Shown here piece after piece: positions 1-8,736 of a DNA stretch of 64,000 nucleotides; the stretch's first letter is position 1; every line of letters begins with the position of its first letter. Source of the stretch: Ruegeria sp. A3M17 (GTDB lineage: Bacteria > Pseudomonadota > Alphaproteobacteria > Rhodobacterales > Rhodobacteraceae). The DNA is taken from positions 1 to 64,000 of the forward strand of contig NZ_QOCF01000023.1 of assembly GCF_003318255.1 (NCBI RefSeq), read 5' to 3'. Both the position numbers and the translations under genes were made by a program. The notes below the pieces were generated by a model. The model ran no database searches. It had not been told where the DNA came from and was given only the letters and a program-made list of their open reading frames with translations.

Positions 1-463
1 GCATCCAGCATGGGGCTTACAAAGGGGGGCGTGGCCGCCTAATTGGTCGCACAAAGGGCGGGCTGAACTCCAAACTCCATGCCGTTACGGATGCGGTGGG
101 TCGCCCAATTCAGCTGTTTCTGACAGCGGGGAACGTCAGCGACTACATCGGCGCACGGGCGCTCTTACCCTCACTACCTGCTGCGCAATGGATGTTAGCG
201 GATCGCGGATATGATGCCGACTGGTTCCGAGAAGGCTTGAAAGAAAGAAGCATTGAACCATGCATCCCATCGCGCCGGAATCGCAAAAACGTCATCCAAC
301 ATGACACCAAGATTTATCGAAGCCGCCACAAGATTGAGAACATGTTTGGGCGGCTGAAAGACTGGCGCAGGATCGCGACCCGCTACGACAGGTGCCCTAT
401 TATCTTCATGTCTGCCATCGCCCTCGCGGCAACGGTGTTGTTTTGGTTATGAGTCCAGAGCCT
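1..463 (+). mobile_element. IS5-family (IS427-like) insertion sequence, right part only
   Basis: The window opens inside an insertion sequence. Its transposase frame is open to base 3 and stops at 452. A likely right terminal inverted repeat, GAGTCCAGAGCC, lies just after the stop (about 451-462), followed by TA, which would fit the short TA-type target duplication of IS5-group elements. The left end is outside the window, so neither the full element nor its target duplication can be confirmed. The AT-rich ORF downstream starts abruptly at this boundary, which fits insertion into an older gene. Confidence 0.8.
3..452 (+). CDS. IS5-family transposase, C-terminal part (5' end outside window)
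   Basis: This is the C-terminal 149 residues of a DDE transposase that cuts and joins the ends of the insertion sequence. The GRTKGGLNSKLHAV stretch, the ADRGYDADW block (second catalytic Asp) and the YRSRHKIENMFGRLKDWRR block (catalytic Glu) are typical of the second reading frame of IS427-group IS5 elements. The frame is open at the left window edge, so the first catalytic Asp and the start codon are not seen. No internal stop is present, so the enzyme may be intact if the rest of the element is. Confidence 0.88.
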   Translation: MQHGAYKGGRGRLIGRTKGGLNSKLHAVTDAVGRPIQLFLTAGNVSDYIGARALLPSLPAAQWMLADRGYDADWFREGLKERSIEPCIPSRRNRKNVIQHDTKIYRSRHKIENMFGRLKDWRRIATRYDRCPIIFMSAIALAATVLFWL

Positions 464-1114
464 AAGACCCATCATCGTTTCATTCACCCGCTTTTTGAAA
501 TAATTCTAAGAAGGATATATTTTTCCAAACACAAGAGAGACGTATCTTTTGAATCCAGCAAACAGTGGGACGTTGTAAATGAGTATTTTCCTTTTTTTGA
601 ATACACCAAAACACAAAGATACCTTTTGAACCTCACCACTTACCGCCCACGCGATTTAAGTGTGTTAATGAATTGCGCCAAACAAGTAGACAAAAAAAGA
701 AACAATTTTCGTGAGGAAACTTTCACACGTTTGATTAGGCAAAAATTGCGAGACGCTTTGTGGACAGATTTTGCAGAAGCCTTGCGTAGTTCGTACACTA
801 GAGAGCAGCTATCGGTTTTAAAACGTGTACTTTTTCATCTACCGCGATCTTTTCAATTCAAACAGTTTAATGAAGTTCTTGATGATTTCTCACACGACCC
901 GGAACTTGCAGACTTGATTGATTTTTACGAACCGAAAGATTGGGCGCGCCTGTTGAAAGACATGTACCGTTTAGGAGCGCTAGGCTACTCTCACAAAAAT
1001 GAGGCCGATGAAGAACGCCTACATTTTATGTTTCGAGGTGATCTGGACGGACTAGTTATTTCGCCAGAGCATCAGGTTGTGAAACCTTGGGGGCTTTGTG
1101 TTGAAAAAGGGTAG
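464..1114 (+). pseudogene. C-terminal remnant of a probable P-loop ATPase (Sll1717/FunZ-like), truncated by the IS
   Basis: About 216 residues remain in frame right after the insertion sequence end. The open frame continues backwards into IS DNA, so its apparent start at 392 is artificial. The stretch TYRPRDLSVLMNCA and the later run LKDMYRLGALGYS resemble the region after the ATPase core in Sll1717/FunZ-type P-loop proteins, where an RPRD motif precedes a small helical C-terminus. No Walker motifs remain. The DNA is visibly AT-rich (codons such as TTT, AAA, ATA) compared with lepA next door, which suggests horizontal transfer. The family call is tentative; the truncation is well supported. 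Confidence 0.55.
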
Positions 1115-1202
1115 CCTGCATTCAGTGATTTACACAGACACCAAAATAGGTTCTCGCTTGAGATAGGGTCAAATTTTTCGCTTCCACCCACAGCCACTTT
1201 TG

Positions 1203-1228
1203 ATGGACAGCTTCAGCTGTCCATTTTT
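1203..1228 (+). terminator. Perfect 10-bp hairpin with T-run, overlapping the lepA stop
   Basis: ATGGACAGCT at 1203-1212 pairs perfectly with AGCTGTCCAT at 1215-1224 across a 2-nt loop and is followed by a run of T to 1228. It would terminate rightward transcripts from the truncated ATPase side. The lepA stop codon (complement of 1213-1215) sits inside the hairpin, so the last lepA codons form one arm. Confidence 0.65.
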
Positions 1229-3012
1229 AAGGCGCTGATAAATGCCTCCTGCGGAATATCGACCTTCCCGAACTGGCGCATCTTCTTTTTACCCGCCTTC
1301 TGCTTGTCCAGCAGTTTACGTTTCCGCGTGGCGTCGCCTCCGTAGCATTTGGCAGTCACGTCCTTGCGCAGGGCCGAGAGGGTCTCGCGCGCGATGACCT
1401 TGCCTCCGATGGCGGCCTGGATCGGGATTTTGAACATGTGGCGCGGGATCAGGTCTTTGAGCTTTTCGCACATCGCCCGGCCCCGCATCTCGGCCCGGTC
1501 ACGGTGAACCATGGTCGACAGCGCATCGACCGGTTCGTCATTCACCAGCACCGACATCTTGACCAGCGCGTCCTCGGTATAGCCGGTCATCTGATAATCG
1601 AACGACGCATAGCCCTTGGTCACCGATTTCAGGCGGTCGTAAAAGTCAAAGACAACCTCGTTCAACGGCAGGTCATAAACGACCATGGCGCGGCTACCCG
1701 CATAGGTCAGGTCCATCTGGATGCCGCGGCGGTCCTGACACAGTTTCAGCACGTCGCCCAGGAATTCGTCGGGCACCAGAATGGTCGCCTTGATGCGCGG
1801 TTCCTCAATATGGTCGACCTTCGACGGATCGGGCATGTCGGCGGGGTTGTGCAGCTCGATCATCTCGCCGTCTTTCATGTAGACGTGATAGATCACCGAC
1901 GGCGCGGTGGTGATGAGCTCGATATCGTATTCGCGTTCGATGCGATCGCGGATGACCTCAAGGTGCAAAAGCCCGAGGAAGCCGCAGCGGAAGCCAAAGC
2001 CAAGGGCTGCCGAGGTTTCCATTTCAAAGCTGAAGCTGGCGTCGTTCAGGGCCAGTTTGTCGATCGCATCGCGCAGGTCTTCGAATTCGGAACTGTCAAC
2101 GGGGAAGAGGCCACAGAATACGACGGGTTGCGCGGGTTTGAAGCCGTCCAGCGCGATTTCCGTGCCGTTGCGGTCATTGGTGATGGTGTCGCCGACGCGG
2201 GTATCGCGGACCTGTTTGATCGAGGCGGTGAGAAAGCCGATCTCGCCGGGGCCAAGGCTGTCGACCATCTCCATCTCAGGCCGGAAAACACCGACGCGGT
2301 CGACATGGTGCAAGGTGTTGTTCGACATGAACTTGACCCGCATCCCCTTTTTCAGCGTGCCGTCCATGATACGAACCAGAACGATGACGCCGAGATAGGC
2401 ATCGTACCACGAATCCACCAGCATCGCCTTGAGCGGCGCGTCCAGAGTGCCTTTTGGGGCAGGCAGATGGGTAACGACGGCTTCCAACGTCTCGTGGATG
2501 CCCTGCCCGGTCTTGGCGCTGACCTGAATCGCCTCGGACGCGTCGATGCCGATCACATCCTCGATCTGTTCCGCCACGCGGTCACAATCGGACGCAGGCA
2601 GGTCGATCTTGTTCAGCACCGGTACGATGTCATGATCGGCGTCGATGGCTTGATACACATTGGCCAGCGTCTGCGCCTCGACCCCTTGGGTCGAGTCCAC
2701 AACCAGCAGTGAGCCTTCGACCGCGCGCATGGACCGCGAGACCTCATAGGCAAAGTCCACGTGGCCGGGGGTGTCGATCAGGTTCAGCACGTATTGCTCG
2801 CCATTGTCGGCGGTATAATCGATGCGGACCGTGTTGGCCTTGATGGTGATGCCGCGTTCGCGCTCGATATCCATGCTGTCGAGCAGCTGTTCCTTCATGT
2901 CACGATCCTTGACTGTTCCGGTCTCTTGGATGAGCCGGTCAGCAAGGGTGGATTTGCCATGGTCGATATGCGCGACGATGGAGAAATTGCGGATATGAGC
3001 GAGGTCTGTCAT
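1213..3012 (-). CDS. lepA: Elongation factor 4 (LepA), ribosome back-translocase GTPase
   Basis: LepA is a cytoplasmic translational GTPase that binds the ribosome and remodels stalled or mispositioned tRNAs. The 599 residues match the usual length. The G1 loop AHIDHGKST is at residues 14-22, followed by RERGITI (G2), DTPGHVDF (G3) and NKIDLP (G4). The C-terminus is rich in Lys/Arg and ends KMDS, as expected for the LepA-specific domain. The ATG start is preceded by no Shine-Dalgarno-like purine run but by a nearby promoter-like sequence. The left neighbour is the IS-disrupted region, and lepA is transcribed alone here. Confidence 0.97.
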   Translation of the reverse strand: MTDLAHIRNFSIVAHIDHGKSTLADRLIQETGTVKDRDMKEQLLDSMDIERERGITIKANTVRIDYTADNGEQYVLNLIDTPGHVDFAYEVSRSMRAVEGSLLVVDSTQGVEAQTLANVYQAIDADHDIVPVLNKIDLPASDCDRVAEQIEDVIGIDASEAIQVSAKTGQGIHETLEAVVTHLPAPKGTLDAPLKAMLVDSWYDAYLGVIVLVRIMDGTLKKGMRVKFMSNNTLHHVDRVGVFRPEMEMVDSLGPGEIGFLTASIKQVRDTRVGDTITNDRNGTEIALDGFKPAQPVVFCGLFPVDSSEFEDLRDAIDKLALNDASFSFEMETSAALGFGFRCGFLGLLHLEVIRDRIEREYDIELITTAPSVIYHVYMKDGEMIELHNPADMPDPSKVDHIEEPRIKATILVPDEFLGDVLKLCQDRRGIQMDLTYAGSRAMVVYDLPLNEVVFDFYDRLKSVTKGYASFDYQMTGYTEDALVKMSVLVNDEPVDALSTMVHRDRAEMRGRAMCEKLKDLIPRHMFKIPIQAAIGGKVIARETLSALRKDVTAKCYGGDATRKRKLLDKQKAGKKKMRQFGKVDIPQEAFISALKMDS

Positions 3013-3022
3013 GGGTTGGGGA

Positions 3023-3049
3023 TATGTAGGGGAATCGTGGGTTGGTCAA
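3023..3049 (-). promoter_or_regulatory. Candidate lepA promoter, close to the start codon
   Basis: Read on the minus strand, TTGACC (complement of 3044-3049) is followed after 15 nt by TACATA (complement of 3023-3028). Only 10 nt separate the second box from the lepA ATG, which would give a leader of only a few nucleotides. The -35 match is strong. The -10 match is moderate and the spacing is short. Confidence 0.4.
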
Positions 3050-3099
3050 GGTGGCACGTTTAGTGTTTCAGAGGTCTGAACAACCCACTTGGATATGCG

Positions 3100-4229
3100 A
3101 TGCCTAAAGCTGACTACGTTGAAAAGCTAAGTTCGGAAATTCGGAATAATGACGCTCATAAATGTGTTGGCGCCGCCTTGCGTGCCGCGTTAAGGAATTT
3201 TCCGCTCGTCAACATGGAGGGTAACCACGACGCAAGTAGCAGCCACTTTTTTCCTGAAGGAAAGCTCCTGCTGCAATCAGTCGTAAACTGGCGGTTCCTG
3301 TGTCTCGAAACGACCGACGCTTTGAGACAATCGTTATCAAAAATAAACTCAGATAGCTTCCACGTTTTGAAAACACATATCATTTTGCTGCGAATTCGAC
3401 TTACCTCCAAGACGTGGACATTGCTCGGCAAACTATCGAAAGCGCCGTAACCTCGTTCGCTTCTGCAGCCAACAAGGAACAGTTTTTGTTTGCTAAAACT
3501 GCTAAAGATTGGTCAGCACGGCATGCATATGACAATGCGCAATCCGTTATGACGAAACTCAGTTTGGATGATCTGGAATTCTCTAGCGATGAAATTTTTG
3601 ATCGTGTGCTTTGGCCTCAAGAAATCGACTTCGTTGTCTCACTTGAAGAGCAAACCCCGTTTAAAGGCTTTTTTCACGATTCTAAGTTCTCTTTTTGGCG
3701 AGAGTGGCGTCAGGGTTTCATAGATGGGCTGCCGTTAAACTGGGACCTTCAATGGCGTATTGCATTGATCAATGAAAATATTTGGGACGCGGGACCAGAC
3801 GCTGTTGCGACCGAGATTGAACGGGTCCGAGCGCGGTGGGAGGCCGAGAAAGCCCTAACCGACTTAAGCGATAGCCTGAGTGCCCAAGTTACCGCACGCC
3901 AAGGCATCGGTGGTAACAACCCTCCTGAGAGCATTCAAGACGAGCTTTTGGTTGGTTCGATCACGTTGATCTGGGAAGCCAAAGAAGAACTCTCAACCGC
4001 ATTTGAAGAGGAAAATCCTGATCGCGCGCGGATTGAGGCAATCCTAGTTAAGTTCAAATCCGGATTGGGAAGCTTTCTCAAGTGGTGCGCAAGCAAGGGC
4101 GATCTTGCGGTCGATACTTTGATCAAATGGGGTGTTCCTGCCGCTGGAGCGGGATATGCCGCGAAATATCCAGAGAAGCTCGAAGCGTTAATTGACGCCC
4201 TCGAACGATGGTTGCCGTACCTGCACTGA
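3100..4229 (+). pseudogene. GIGHNNPP-motif alphaproteobacterial protein, apparently frameshifted
   Basis: Two overlapping frames read as one protein. The first (3100-3450, 116 residues) opens with a normal N-terminus. The second (open from 3357, annotatable from GTG 3414 to 4229) continues with an Ala-rich helical stretch, an LWP motif, IWDAGPDAV and the hallmark GIGGNNPPE. That is the order found in a widespread alphaproteobacterial family of unknown function. A -1 shift near 3365-3386, around TTTTGAAAAC, would join them. The alternative is two separate short genes. Base composition is less GC-rich than in core genes. The function is not known. Confidence 0.55.
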
Positions 4230-4392
4230 TCGATGCTGAAGTGAAGCTCAGCCTATAGGGTGCGGTTTTCCCAACTCGCACAATCACTTTTTCGCAACGC
4301 ATGATTGATCCCGAATCCAGATTGATTCATACTCCCACGCAGACCGAGAGGGGCATCAGACCTTTCCGGGCAGGCAAATACGAGGCATGAGC

Positions 4393-4701
4393 ATGAAAAA
4401 GTTCCTCCTAATCGCATTCTGTGCCACGTCGATGGTGGCGGTAGCTCCGGCCGTGGACGCGGCGCAAATCAAACGCGCCTGTCTGGCGTCGGATCGCTCG
4501 GCGGCAACGCGGGATCGGTGCAGTTGCATTCAGCGGGTGGCCAATCAGGCATTGACCCGTAGTGATCAGAAGACCATCGCCAGGTGGTTCCAAGACCCGC
4601 ATCAGGCGCAAGAGCTCAAGATGTCGAAGACCGAACGCGACGATGCGCTGTGGGACCGGTATCGGAACTTTGGTCAGATGGCGCAGGCGATCTGCAACTA
4701 G
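4393..4701 (+). CDS. Small secreted conserved protein with four cysteines
   Basis: This 102-residue protein has an N-terminal signal peptide (MKKFLLIAF followed by a hydrophobic stretch ending AVDAA, probable cleavage before QIKRAC). The mature part is small and basic, with four cysteines, including a CSC pair and a cysteine next to the last residue, suggesting periplasmic disulfides. ATG 4393 was chosen because GAGG lies eight bases upstream; ATG 4387 is too close to that site. Similar Rhodobacteraceae proteins are often labelled 'arginine transporter' without real support. It precedes a LysR gene by 63 bp on the same strand. Function unknown. Confidence 0.75.
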   Translation: MKKFLLIAFCATSMVAVAPAVDAAQIKRACLASDRSAATRDRCSCIQRVANQALTRSDQKTIARWFQDPHQAQELKMSKTERDDALWDRYRNFGQMAQAICN

Positions 4702-4764
4702 GCTGATCAATCCTTGACCTGACCCGAACTGCGCCCCAGAAAGGCGCAGCGAAAGGGATATCTG

Positions 4765-5706
4765 ATGGTTATGAAAGGGCTGACCCTGCGCGGTCTCGAA
4801 GTGTTCGAGGCGTTGGCGCGGACCGGATCGGTGGCGCAGGCCGCCGAGATCACCGGGCTCAGCCAGCCGTCAGTGTCCCAGCAATTGCGCAATCTGGAAA
4901 AGGCGGTGGGCACCGATCTGGTGGATCACGCACGACGTCCAATGCGCCTGACCCAGGCCGGGCGCAGCTTTCTGGCCCGCGCGCAGGCGGTTCTGGCCGA
5001 ACTGCAGATGGCCCAGAGCGAGCTGACCGTGATGGACTTGGGTCACCTTGCGACTCTGTCTGTCGGTCTGATTGACGATTTCGACAATGACCTGACCCCG
5101 CGACTGGCCACTTTGTTGGCGGAAAGTCTGACACGGTCAAAGTTCAAACTGATCACACTGCCCAGTCTTGACCTGTTCGAAGAACTTGAGGCGCAGCGCC
5201 TTCAGCTTGTGGTGTCAGCCCATAGCGGCGAGGTGCTGGAAGGCGTGGTTGAGTACCCGCTGGTTCGCGACCCCTTCATTTTGGTGACCCCCAAGGGGGC
5301 TGAGAACGCCATGCAGGATCTGCCCTTCCTGCGCTACGCCCGCGAGCAGTTGATCAGCCGTCAGATCGAGGCCCATCTGGCGCGTCAGCAGCTGGAATTT
5401 GAAGAACGGTTCGAAATCGGTTCTCATCTGGCGCTGATGGCGATGGCCGCGCGCGGCCTCGGCTGGGCGATCACGACGCCGCTGGGCTACATGCGGGCGG
5501 CGCGGTTCCATGACGGGCTTGAGGCACACCCTGCCCCGATCGGAGACGTTTCGCGGACGATTTCCTTATTCACCCGCACCGACTGGTCAGGTCAGGTTCC
5601 GCAAGAAGTTGCAGGCATGATGCGCCGCCTTATGGGCAGCCAGATTGTTGATCCAGCCCTTGCACAACTGCCGTGGTTGAACACTCGCCTAAAGCTGATG
5701 AGCTAG
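4765..5706 (+). CDS. LysR-family transcriptional regulator
   Basis: This 313-residue DNA-binding regulator has the usual LysR layout. An N-terminal winged helix-turn-helix spans about residues 5-65 (LRGLEVFEALARTGSVAQAA, then LSQPSVSQQLRNLEK), followed by a substrate-binding domain to the C-terminus. AAAGGGAT lies seven bases before the ATG. LysR proteins usually control a divergent neighbour, but the gene upstream points the same way and the downstream gene converges, so the target cannot be inferred from position. Its stop codon shares CTAG with the stop of the convergent phosphatase gene. Confidence 0.9.
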   Translation: MVMKGLTLRGLEVFEALARTGSVAQAAEITGLSQPSVSQQLRNLEKAVGTDLVDHARRPMRLTQAGRSFLARAQAVLAELQMAQSELTVMDLGHLATLSVGLIDDFDNDLTPRLATLLAESLTRSKFKLITLPSLDLFEELEAQRLQLVVSAHSGEVLEGVVEYPLVRDPFILVTPKGAENAMQDLPFLRYAREQLISRQIEAHLARQQLEFEERFEIGSHLALMAMAARGLGWAITTPLGYMRAARFHDGLEAHPAPIGDVSRTISLFTRTDWSGQVPQEVAGMMRRLMGSQIVDPALAQLPWLNTRLKLMS

Positions 5707-6146
5707 CTGCGCAGATGCGCGTCGAGACCTTCGACCGCTACCTCGATTAGATCCAATGCTCCATCGAAGTCACGTGTATAGTATGGGTCCGGGACGTGGT
5801 CTGTGCCGATATGTGGCGCAAAATCCGTCAGCAGACGCACTGGGGTTTCGTTCCCGGCTGGCCTCAATGCCTCAATATCCGCGATGTTGTCGGCATCCAT
5901 CCCGATGATCAGATCGAACCTATCGAAATCCACGGTTGCGAATTGCCGCGCCCGTAAATCATCAAGCTTTTTGCCGCGCGACTGAGCTGCCTTTTGCATC
6001 GGCCCATAAGGTGGGTCACCGATGTGCCAACCCGACGTCCCAGCACTATCGGTGGTGTGATGCGGCGCACGGGCGCGAAAGGCGCCCTCGGCGGCAGGTG
6101 AACGGCAGATATTGCCCAGACAGACGAACAGGATACGGTGGGTCAT
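5703..6146 (-). CDS. Low-molecular-weight protein-tyrosine phosphatase
   Basis: This cytoplasmic phosphatase hydrolyses phosphotyrosine by way of a cysteinyl-phosphate intermediate. The 147 residues include the P-loop CLGNICRS at residues 9-16 (nucleophile Cys9, Arg15) and the general acid Asp120 in DPYY, both in the expected places. The start chosen is MTHRILFVCLG; longer readings upstream add a non-homologous tail. The start is only 28 bp from the start of the divergent sirtuin gene, so each promoter probably lies inside the other gene. The 3' end overlaps the LysR stop by 4 nt. Confidence 0.93.
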   Translation of the reverse strand: MTHRILFVCLGNICRSPAAEGAFRARAPHHTTDSAGTSGWHIGDPPYGPMQKAAQSRGKKLDDLRARQFATVDFDRFDLIIGMDADNIADIEALRPAGNETPVRLLTDFAPHIGTDHVPDPYYTRDFDGALDLIEVAVEGLDAHLRS

Positions 6147-6174
6147 GAACCACGGTGTAACGCGAAGGGCCAAG

Positions 6175-6870
6175 ATGGAAAAGATCGTCATTCTGACAGG
6201 GGCCGGGATTTCCGCCGAAAGCGGATTGGGCACGTTCCGCGACGAGGGCGGTCTGTGGGCCCAACACCGGATCGAAGACGTTGCCACGCCCGAAGGGTTC
6301 GCACGTGATCCCGCGCTGGTGCACGGGTTTTACAATGCCCGCCGCGTGCAGGCCGCCGAGGCGCAACCTAACGCGGCCCACGATGCGCTTGCCCGCCTAC
6401 AGCGGGACTGGCCCGGCGAGGTTGTGATCGTCACACAAAACGTCGACAGTCTGCACGAGGCCGGTGGCACGCAAGACGTGATCCACATGCACGGAACGCT
6501 GTCCGGGGCGCTTTGCGCGGCCTGTGGCCACCGCTGGACGGCACCGCCCGAGATGGCCGTGGGCGAGCCCTGCCCCGCCTGCGCAGCCCCTACTGCACGT
6601 CCGGATGTGGTGTGGTTTGGTGAGATGCCTTATCGCATGGATGCCATCTATGATCATCTGGCAGGCGCAAGCATCTTCGCCGCCATTGGCACTTCGGGTC
6701 AGGTCTATCCCGCCGCGGCTTTCGTGCACGAGGCCATGATGTCCGGAGCAAGAACTGTCGAACTGAACCTCGAGCCGTCGACCGGCGCATCCAGTTTCGA
6801 CGAAGTCATACTGGGCACCGCAACAGAAACCGTTCCGCGCTGGGTTGATCAGATCCTGAACTCGCAGTAG
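6175..6870 (+). CDS. cobB: NAD-dependent protein deacylase, sirtuin (CobB type)
   Basis: Sirtuins remove acyl groups from lysine side chains using NAD. Within 231 residues are GAGIS (9-13), TQNVD (87-91), catalytic His106 in HMHG, and four zinc cysteines (114, 117, 133, 136). FYNARR places Tyr53 and Arg56 as in E. coli CobB and SIRT5, which in that family marks desuccinylase as well as deacetylase ability. The start MEKIVIL follows AAGGG by four bases; an ATG farther upstream lies inside the opposite phosphatase gene. Confidence 0.93.
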   Translation: MEKIVILTGAGISAESGLGTFRDEGGLWAQHRIEDVATPEGFARDPALVHGFYNARRVQAAEAQPNAAHDALARLQRDWPGEVVIVTQNVDSLHEAGGTQDVIHMHGTLSGALCAACGHRWTAPPEMAVGEPCPACAAPTARPDVVWFGEMPYRMDAIYDHLAGASIFAAIGTSGQVYPAAAFVHEAMMSGARTVELNLEPSTGASSFDEVILGTATETVPRWVDQILNSQ

Positions 6871-6938
6871 GGCGAAACCCGCAGACAAGTGGCGAATTTC
6901 CTTGCTATACTAGTGCCCTAACAACCCGAGAGGTCCCC

Positions 6939-7547
6939 ATGACAGACCCAAAAAACCAACAAGGTGAAATCCTTGACGATGACAGGCTCGATACGCGTGG
7001 CGCCCTTGGTGATCAGCTAACGGACCTGTGGTGGACATTCTTGCTGCGCGGAATCCTGGCCGGTGCGCTCGGGATCGCAGCGCTATTCTGGCCGACGGGC
7101 AGCATCTCTTTGCTGATCCGTCTGGTGGGTCTGCTGTTGGTCCTCGATGGAGGCCTGACGCTGCTGGGGTTTGGTCGACGTGGCCTGATTGGCGGTTTCG
7201 GCATCGGGGCGCTTCTGATCGGACTGATCCTGATGATCTGGCCGGAAGGCGTCGCGCGCCTCGCGTTCTTCCTGCTGGGAGCGTGGGCTTTGATTGTCGG
7301 GATAGGCTCGCTGATGGCGTGGCGGCAATTGCCCGATGCACATCCGGACGCATCCACCATGCGCAATTCCGGCATCGTTGCGCTGTTGATCGGCCTTGTT
7401 TTATTGTTCTGGCCCGGCAGCGGCATGGTGGCGCTCGGCTGGGCGATTGCCTTCTCGGCGCTGGCTGTTGCTGCAGTGATGCTCTGGCTGGCTATGCGCT
7501 TCAAACGCGCCCATGACCGCGTGGCGATGCGGGTGGTCAACCGCTGA
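6939..7547 (+). CDS. HdeD-family membrane protein (DUF308)
   Basis: This 202-residue inner-membrane protein has a short polar N-terminus (about 25 residues) and then about six hydrophobic segments arranged in paired repeats (for example LVGLLLVLDGGLTLLGF and FFLLGAWALIVGIGSL). This is the pattern of the HdeD/DUF308 family, which is linked to acid resistance in enterics but otherwise uncharacterised. GAGAGG sits before the ATG. It converges on the PCuAC gene, with a GC-rich hairpin between them. Confidence 0.85.
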   Translation: MTDPKNQQGEILDDDRLDTRGALGDQLTDLWWTFLLRGILAGALGIAALFWPTGSISLLIRLVGLLLVLDGGLTLLGFGRRGLIGGFGIGALLIGLILMIWPEGVARLAFFLLGAWALIVGIGSLMAWRQLPDAHPDASTMRNSGIVALLIGLVLLFWPGSGMVALGWAIAFSALAVAAVMLWLAMRFKRAHDRVAMRVVNR

Positions 7548-7567
7548 ACCTTTTCCACAACGGCAAC

Positions 7568-7588
7568 AGGCCGGGAATAACCCGGCCT
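7568..7588. terminator. GC-rich hairpin between convergent genes
   Basis: AGGCCGGG at 7568-7575 pairs perfectly with CCCGGCCT at 7581-7588 across AATAA. Neither strand has a following T-run, so it may stabilise 3' ends or assist termination from both sides rather than act as a classical intrinsic terminator. Confidence 0.45.
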
Positions 7589-7634
7589 GACGCATGGATG
7601 ACGGCCGCAACGCGGCCCGAGTTCAGGCGTAACT

Positions 7635-8108
7635 TTAGTTCGAATGCGAACCGTGACCGCCGGTGTCCTTACGCACCAAATCCACCGGAATTTCGATCTC
7701 GACTTCGCCTGCTGTCTCAAAGATCAGCGTAACGGGAACCATTGCATCCTGTTCAAACGGGGCTGTCAGGCCCATGAACATCACGTGGTCGCCGCCGCGC
7801 TTCAGCATGTGCGTTTCACCCGCCGGGATGGCAATGCCCTCTTCGACATGGGTCATTTTGGCGACGCCGTTTTCGTCGACAATATGGGTGTGCAACTCGA
7901 CCCGAGCTGCGGCGTCCGATTCTGCGCCGATCAGACGGTCATCGGTCGCGCCGGTGTTCTGGATCATCATGAAGGCCGCGCCAGCTTTGGCTGTTTTGCC
8001 AGATGAACGGGCATATGCGTCATCAACGGTGATGGTGTCCTGCGCAAAAGCAGCCGTAGCAAGGGTTGCGGCGGCAAGGGTGGTCAGCAGTCTGGAAGTG
8101 AGGGACAT
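7635..8108 (-). CDS. PCu(A)C periplasmic copper chaperone
   Basis: This 157-residue exported protein carries Cu(I) to cytochrome oxidase assembly in the periplasm. The signal peptide runs to about residue 23 (LATAAFAQ). The metal motif is visible as HTH (73-75), Met85, and His108-X-Met110 in the pattern H...M...HXM typical of the family (DUF461). The C-terminus GGHGSHSN adds extra histidines. It is the distal gene of a probable minus-strand pair with the small membrane protein 46 bp upstream. Copper-responsive control is likely from the family, but no operator was recognised. Confidence 0.92.
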   Translation of the reverse strand: MSLTSRLLTTLAAATLATAAFAQDTITVDDAYARSSGKTAKAGAAFMMIQNTGATDDRLIGAESDAAARVELHTHIVDENGVAKMTHVEEGIAIPAGETHMLKRGGDHVMFMGLTAPFEQDAMVPVTLIFETAGEVEIEIPVDLVRKDTGGHGSHSN

Positions 8109-8153
8109 AGCGCCTCTCCTGTAGTTTGGTGTTTGATAAGAGTTGAAAATGAA

Positions 8154-8504
8154 TCAAACACTTGCAGGAGGTGCCCGGGCAGGTTGAGATGGTAACGGCA
8201 GAGCGATCAGATTCTCCGCCATACGCGATGGCATGGGTCGATCGATTTCCGGGGCTACGGGCAAGGACGGCTCCGCATTGCTCAACGCACCCAACAGGTT
8301 CAGCGCATAATCCGGACAGAAGTGCGGGGCCTTTGTCGGCTGCCCTTCGGCATCCATATAGACCACAACCGGCCCCGAGCCGGTGCACAACACCATATGT
8401 CCGACTGCCCGGTCCACACCGCGCGATGCAGCAATGCCCTGCCCGGTCAAAACGACCAGCAGCGACAGCACAAACGGCAGAACTTTGTTCAGAACGGGTT
8501 TCAT
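8154..8504 (-). CDS. Small membrane-anchored protein upstream of PCu(A)C, DUF2946-like
   Basis: The 116-residue product has one N-terminal hydrophobic segment or signal (VLPFVLSLLVVLTGQGIA) and a short mature part with two cysteines (VLCTGSG and HFCPDY) and a Pro-rich tail. Size, layout and position beside a copper chaperone resemble the DUF2946 proteins found in copper-uptake operons of other proteobacteria, but this is a tentative reading. ATG 8504 is chosen; a TTG at 8549 would add 15 residues. The stop lies 45 bp before the PCu(A)C start, so co-transcription is likely. Confidence 0.6.
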   Translation of the reverse strand: MKPVLNKVLPFVLSLLVVLTGQGIAASRGVDRAVGHMVLCTGSGPVVVYMDAEGQPTKAPHFCPDYALNLLGALSNAEPSLPVAPEIDRPMPSRMAENLIALPLPSQPARAPPASV

Positions 8505-8586
8505 CCTGTCCCCGATATAGGCCAGAGACAAAACGGGCTTCAAGCGCAATCAGACACGCCTGAAGCCCAGGGCCGGGAGGACAATG

Positions 8587-8736
8587 TCAGCGGTCCAGTT
8601 CCGGACGCTTGACGGACCCTTTTGTCAGGCTTGTATGCAGCCGATTCACCCGACGCTGCATTCGCAGACATGCCCCAAACGTTTTGCCGAAAAAACCGGC
8701 CAGAAGGGAGAAAGAAGGTAATGATTTGAACGACAT
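8587..8736 (-). CDS. Possible 49-residue protein of unknown function
   Basis: A short frame starts MSFKSLPSF, has a GGAG nine bases upstream and uses codons common in neighbouring genes. It is basic, with one hydrophobic stretch and one cysteine. It fills most of an otherwise empty 408-bp gap between the PCu(A)C operon and rpmB; the rest of that gap holds only the rpmB terminator. No family is recognised and it could be chance. Confidence 0.3.
   Translation of the reverse strand: MSFKSLPSFSLLAGFFGKTFGACLRMQRRVNRLHTSLTKGSVKRPELDR

Noticed and set aside
1438-2712. Long 424-codon frame opposite lepA
   Set aside because: It is a shadow of lepA codon bias; it has no ribosome binding site and an implausible His/Gln/Arg-rich composition.
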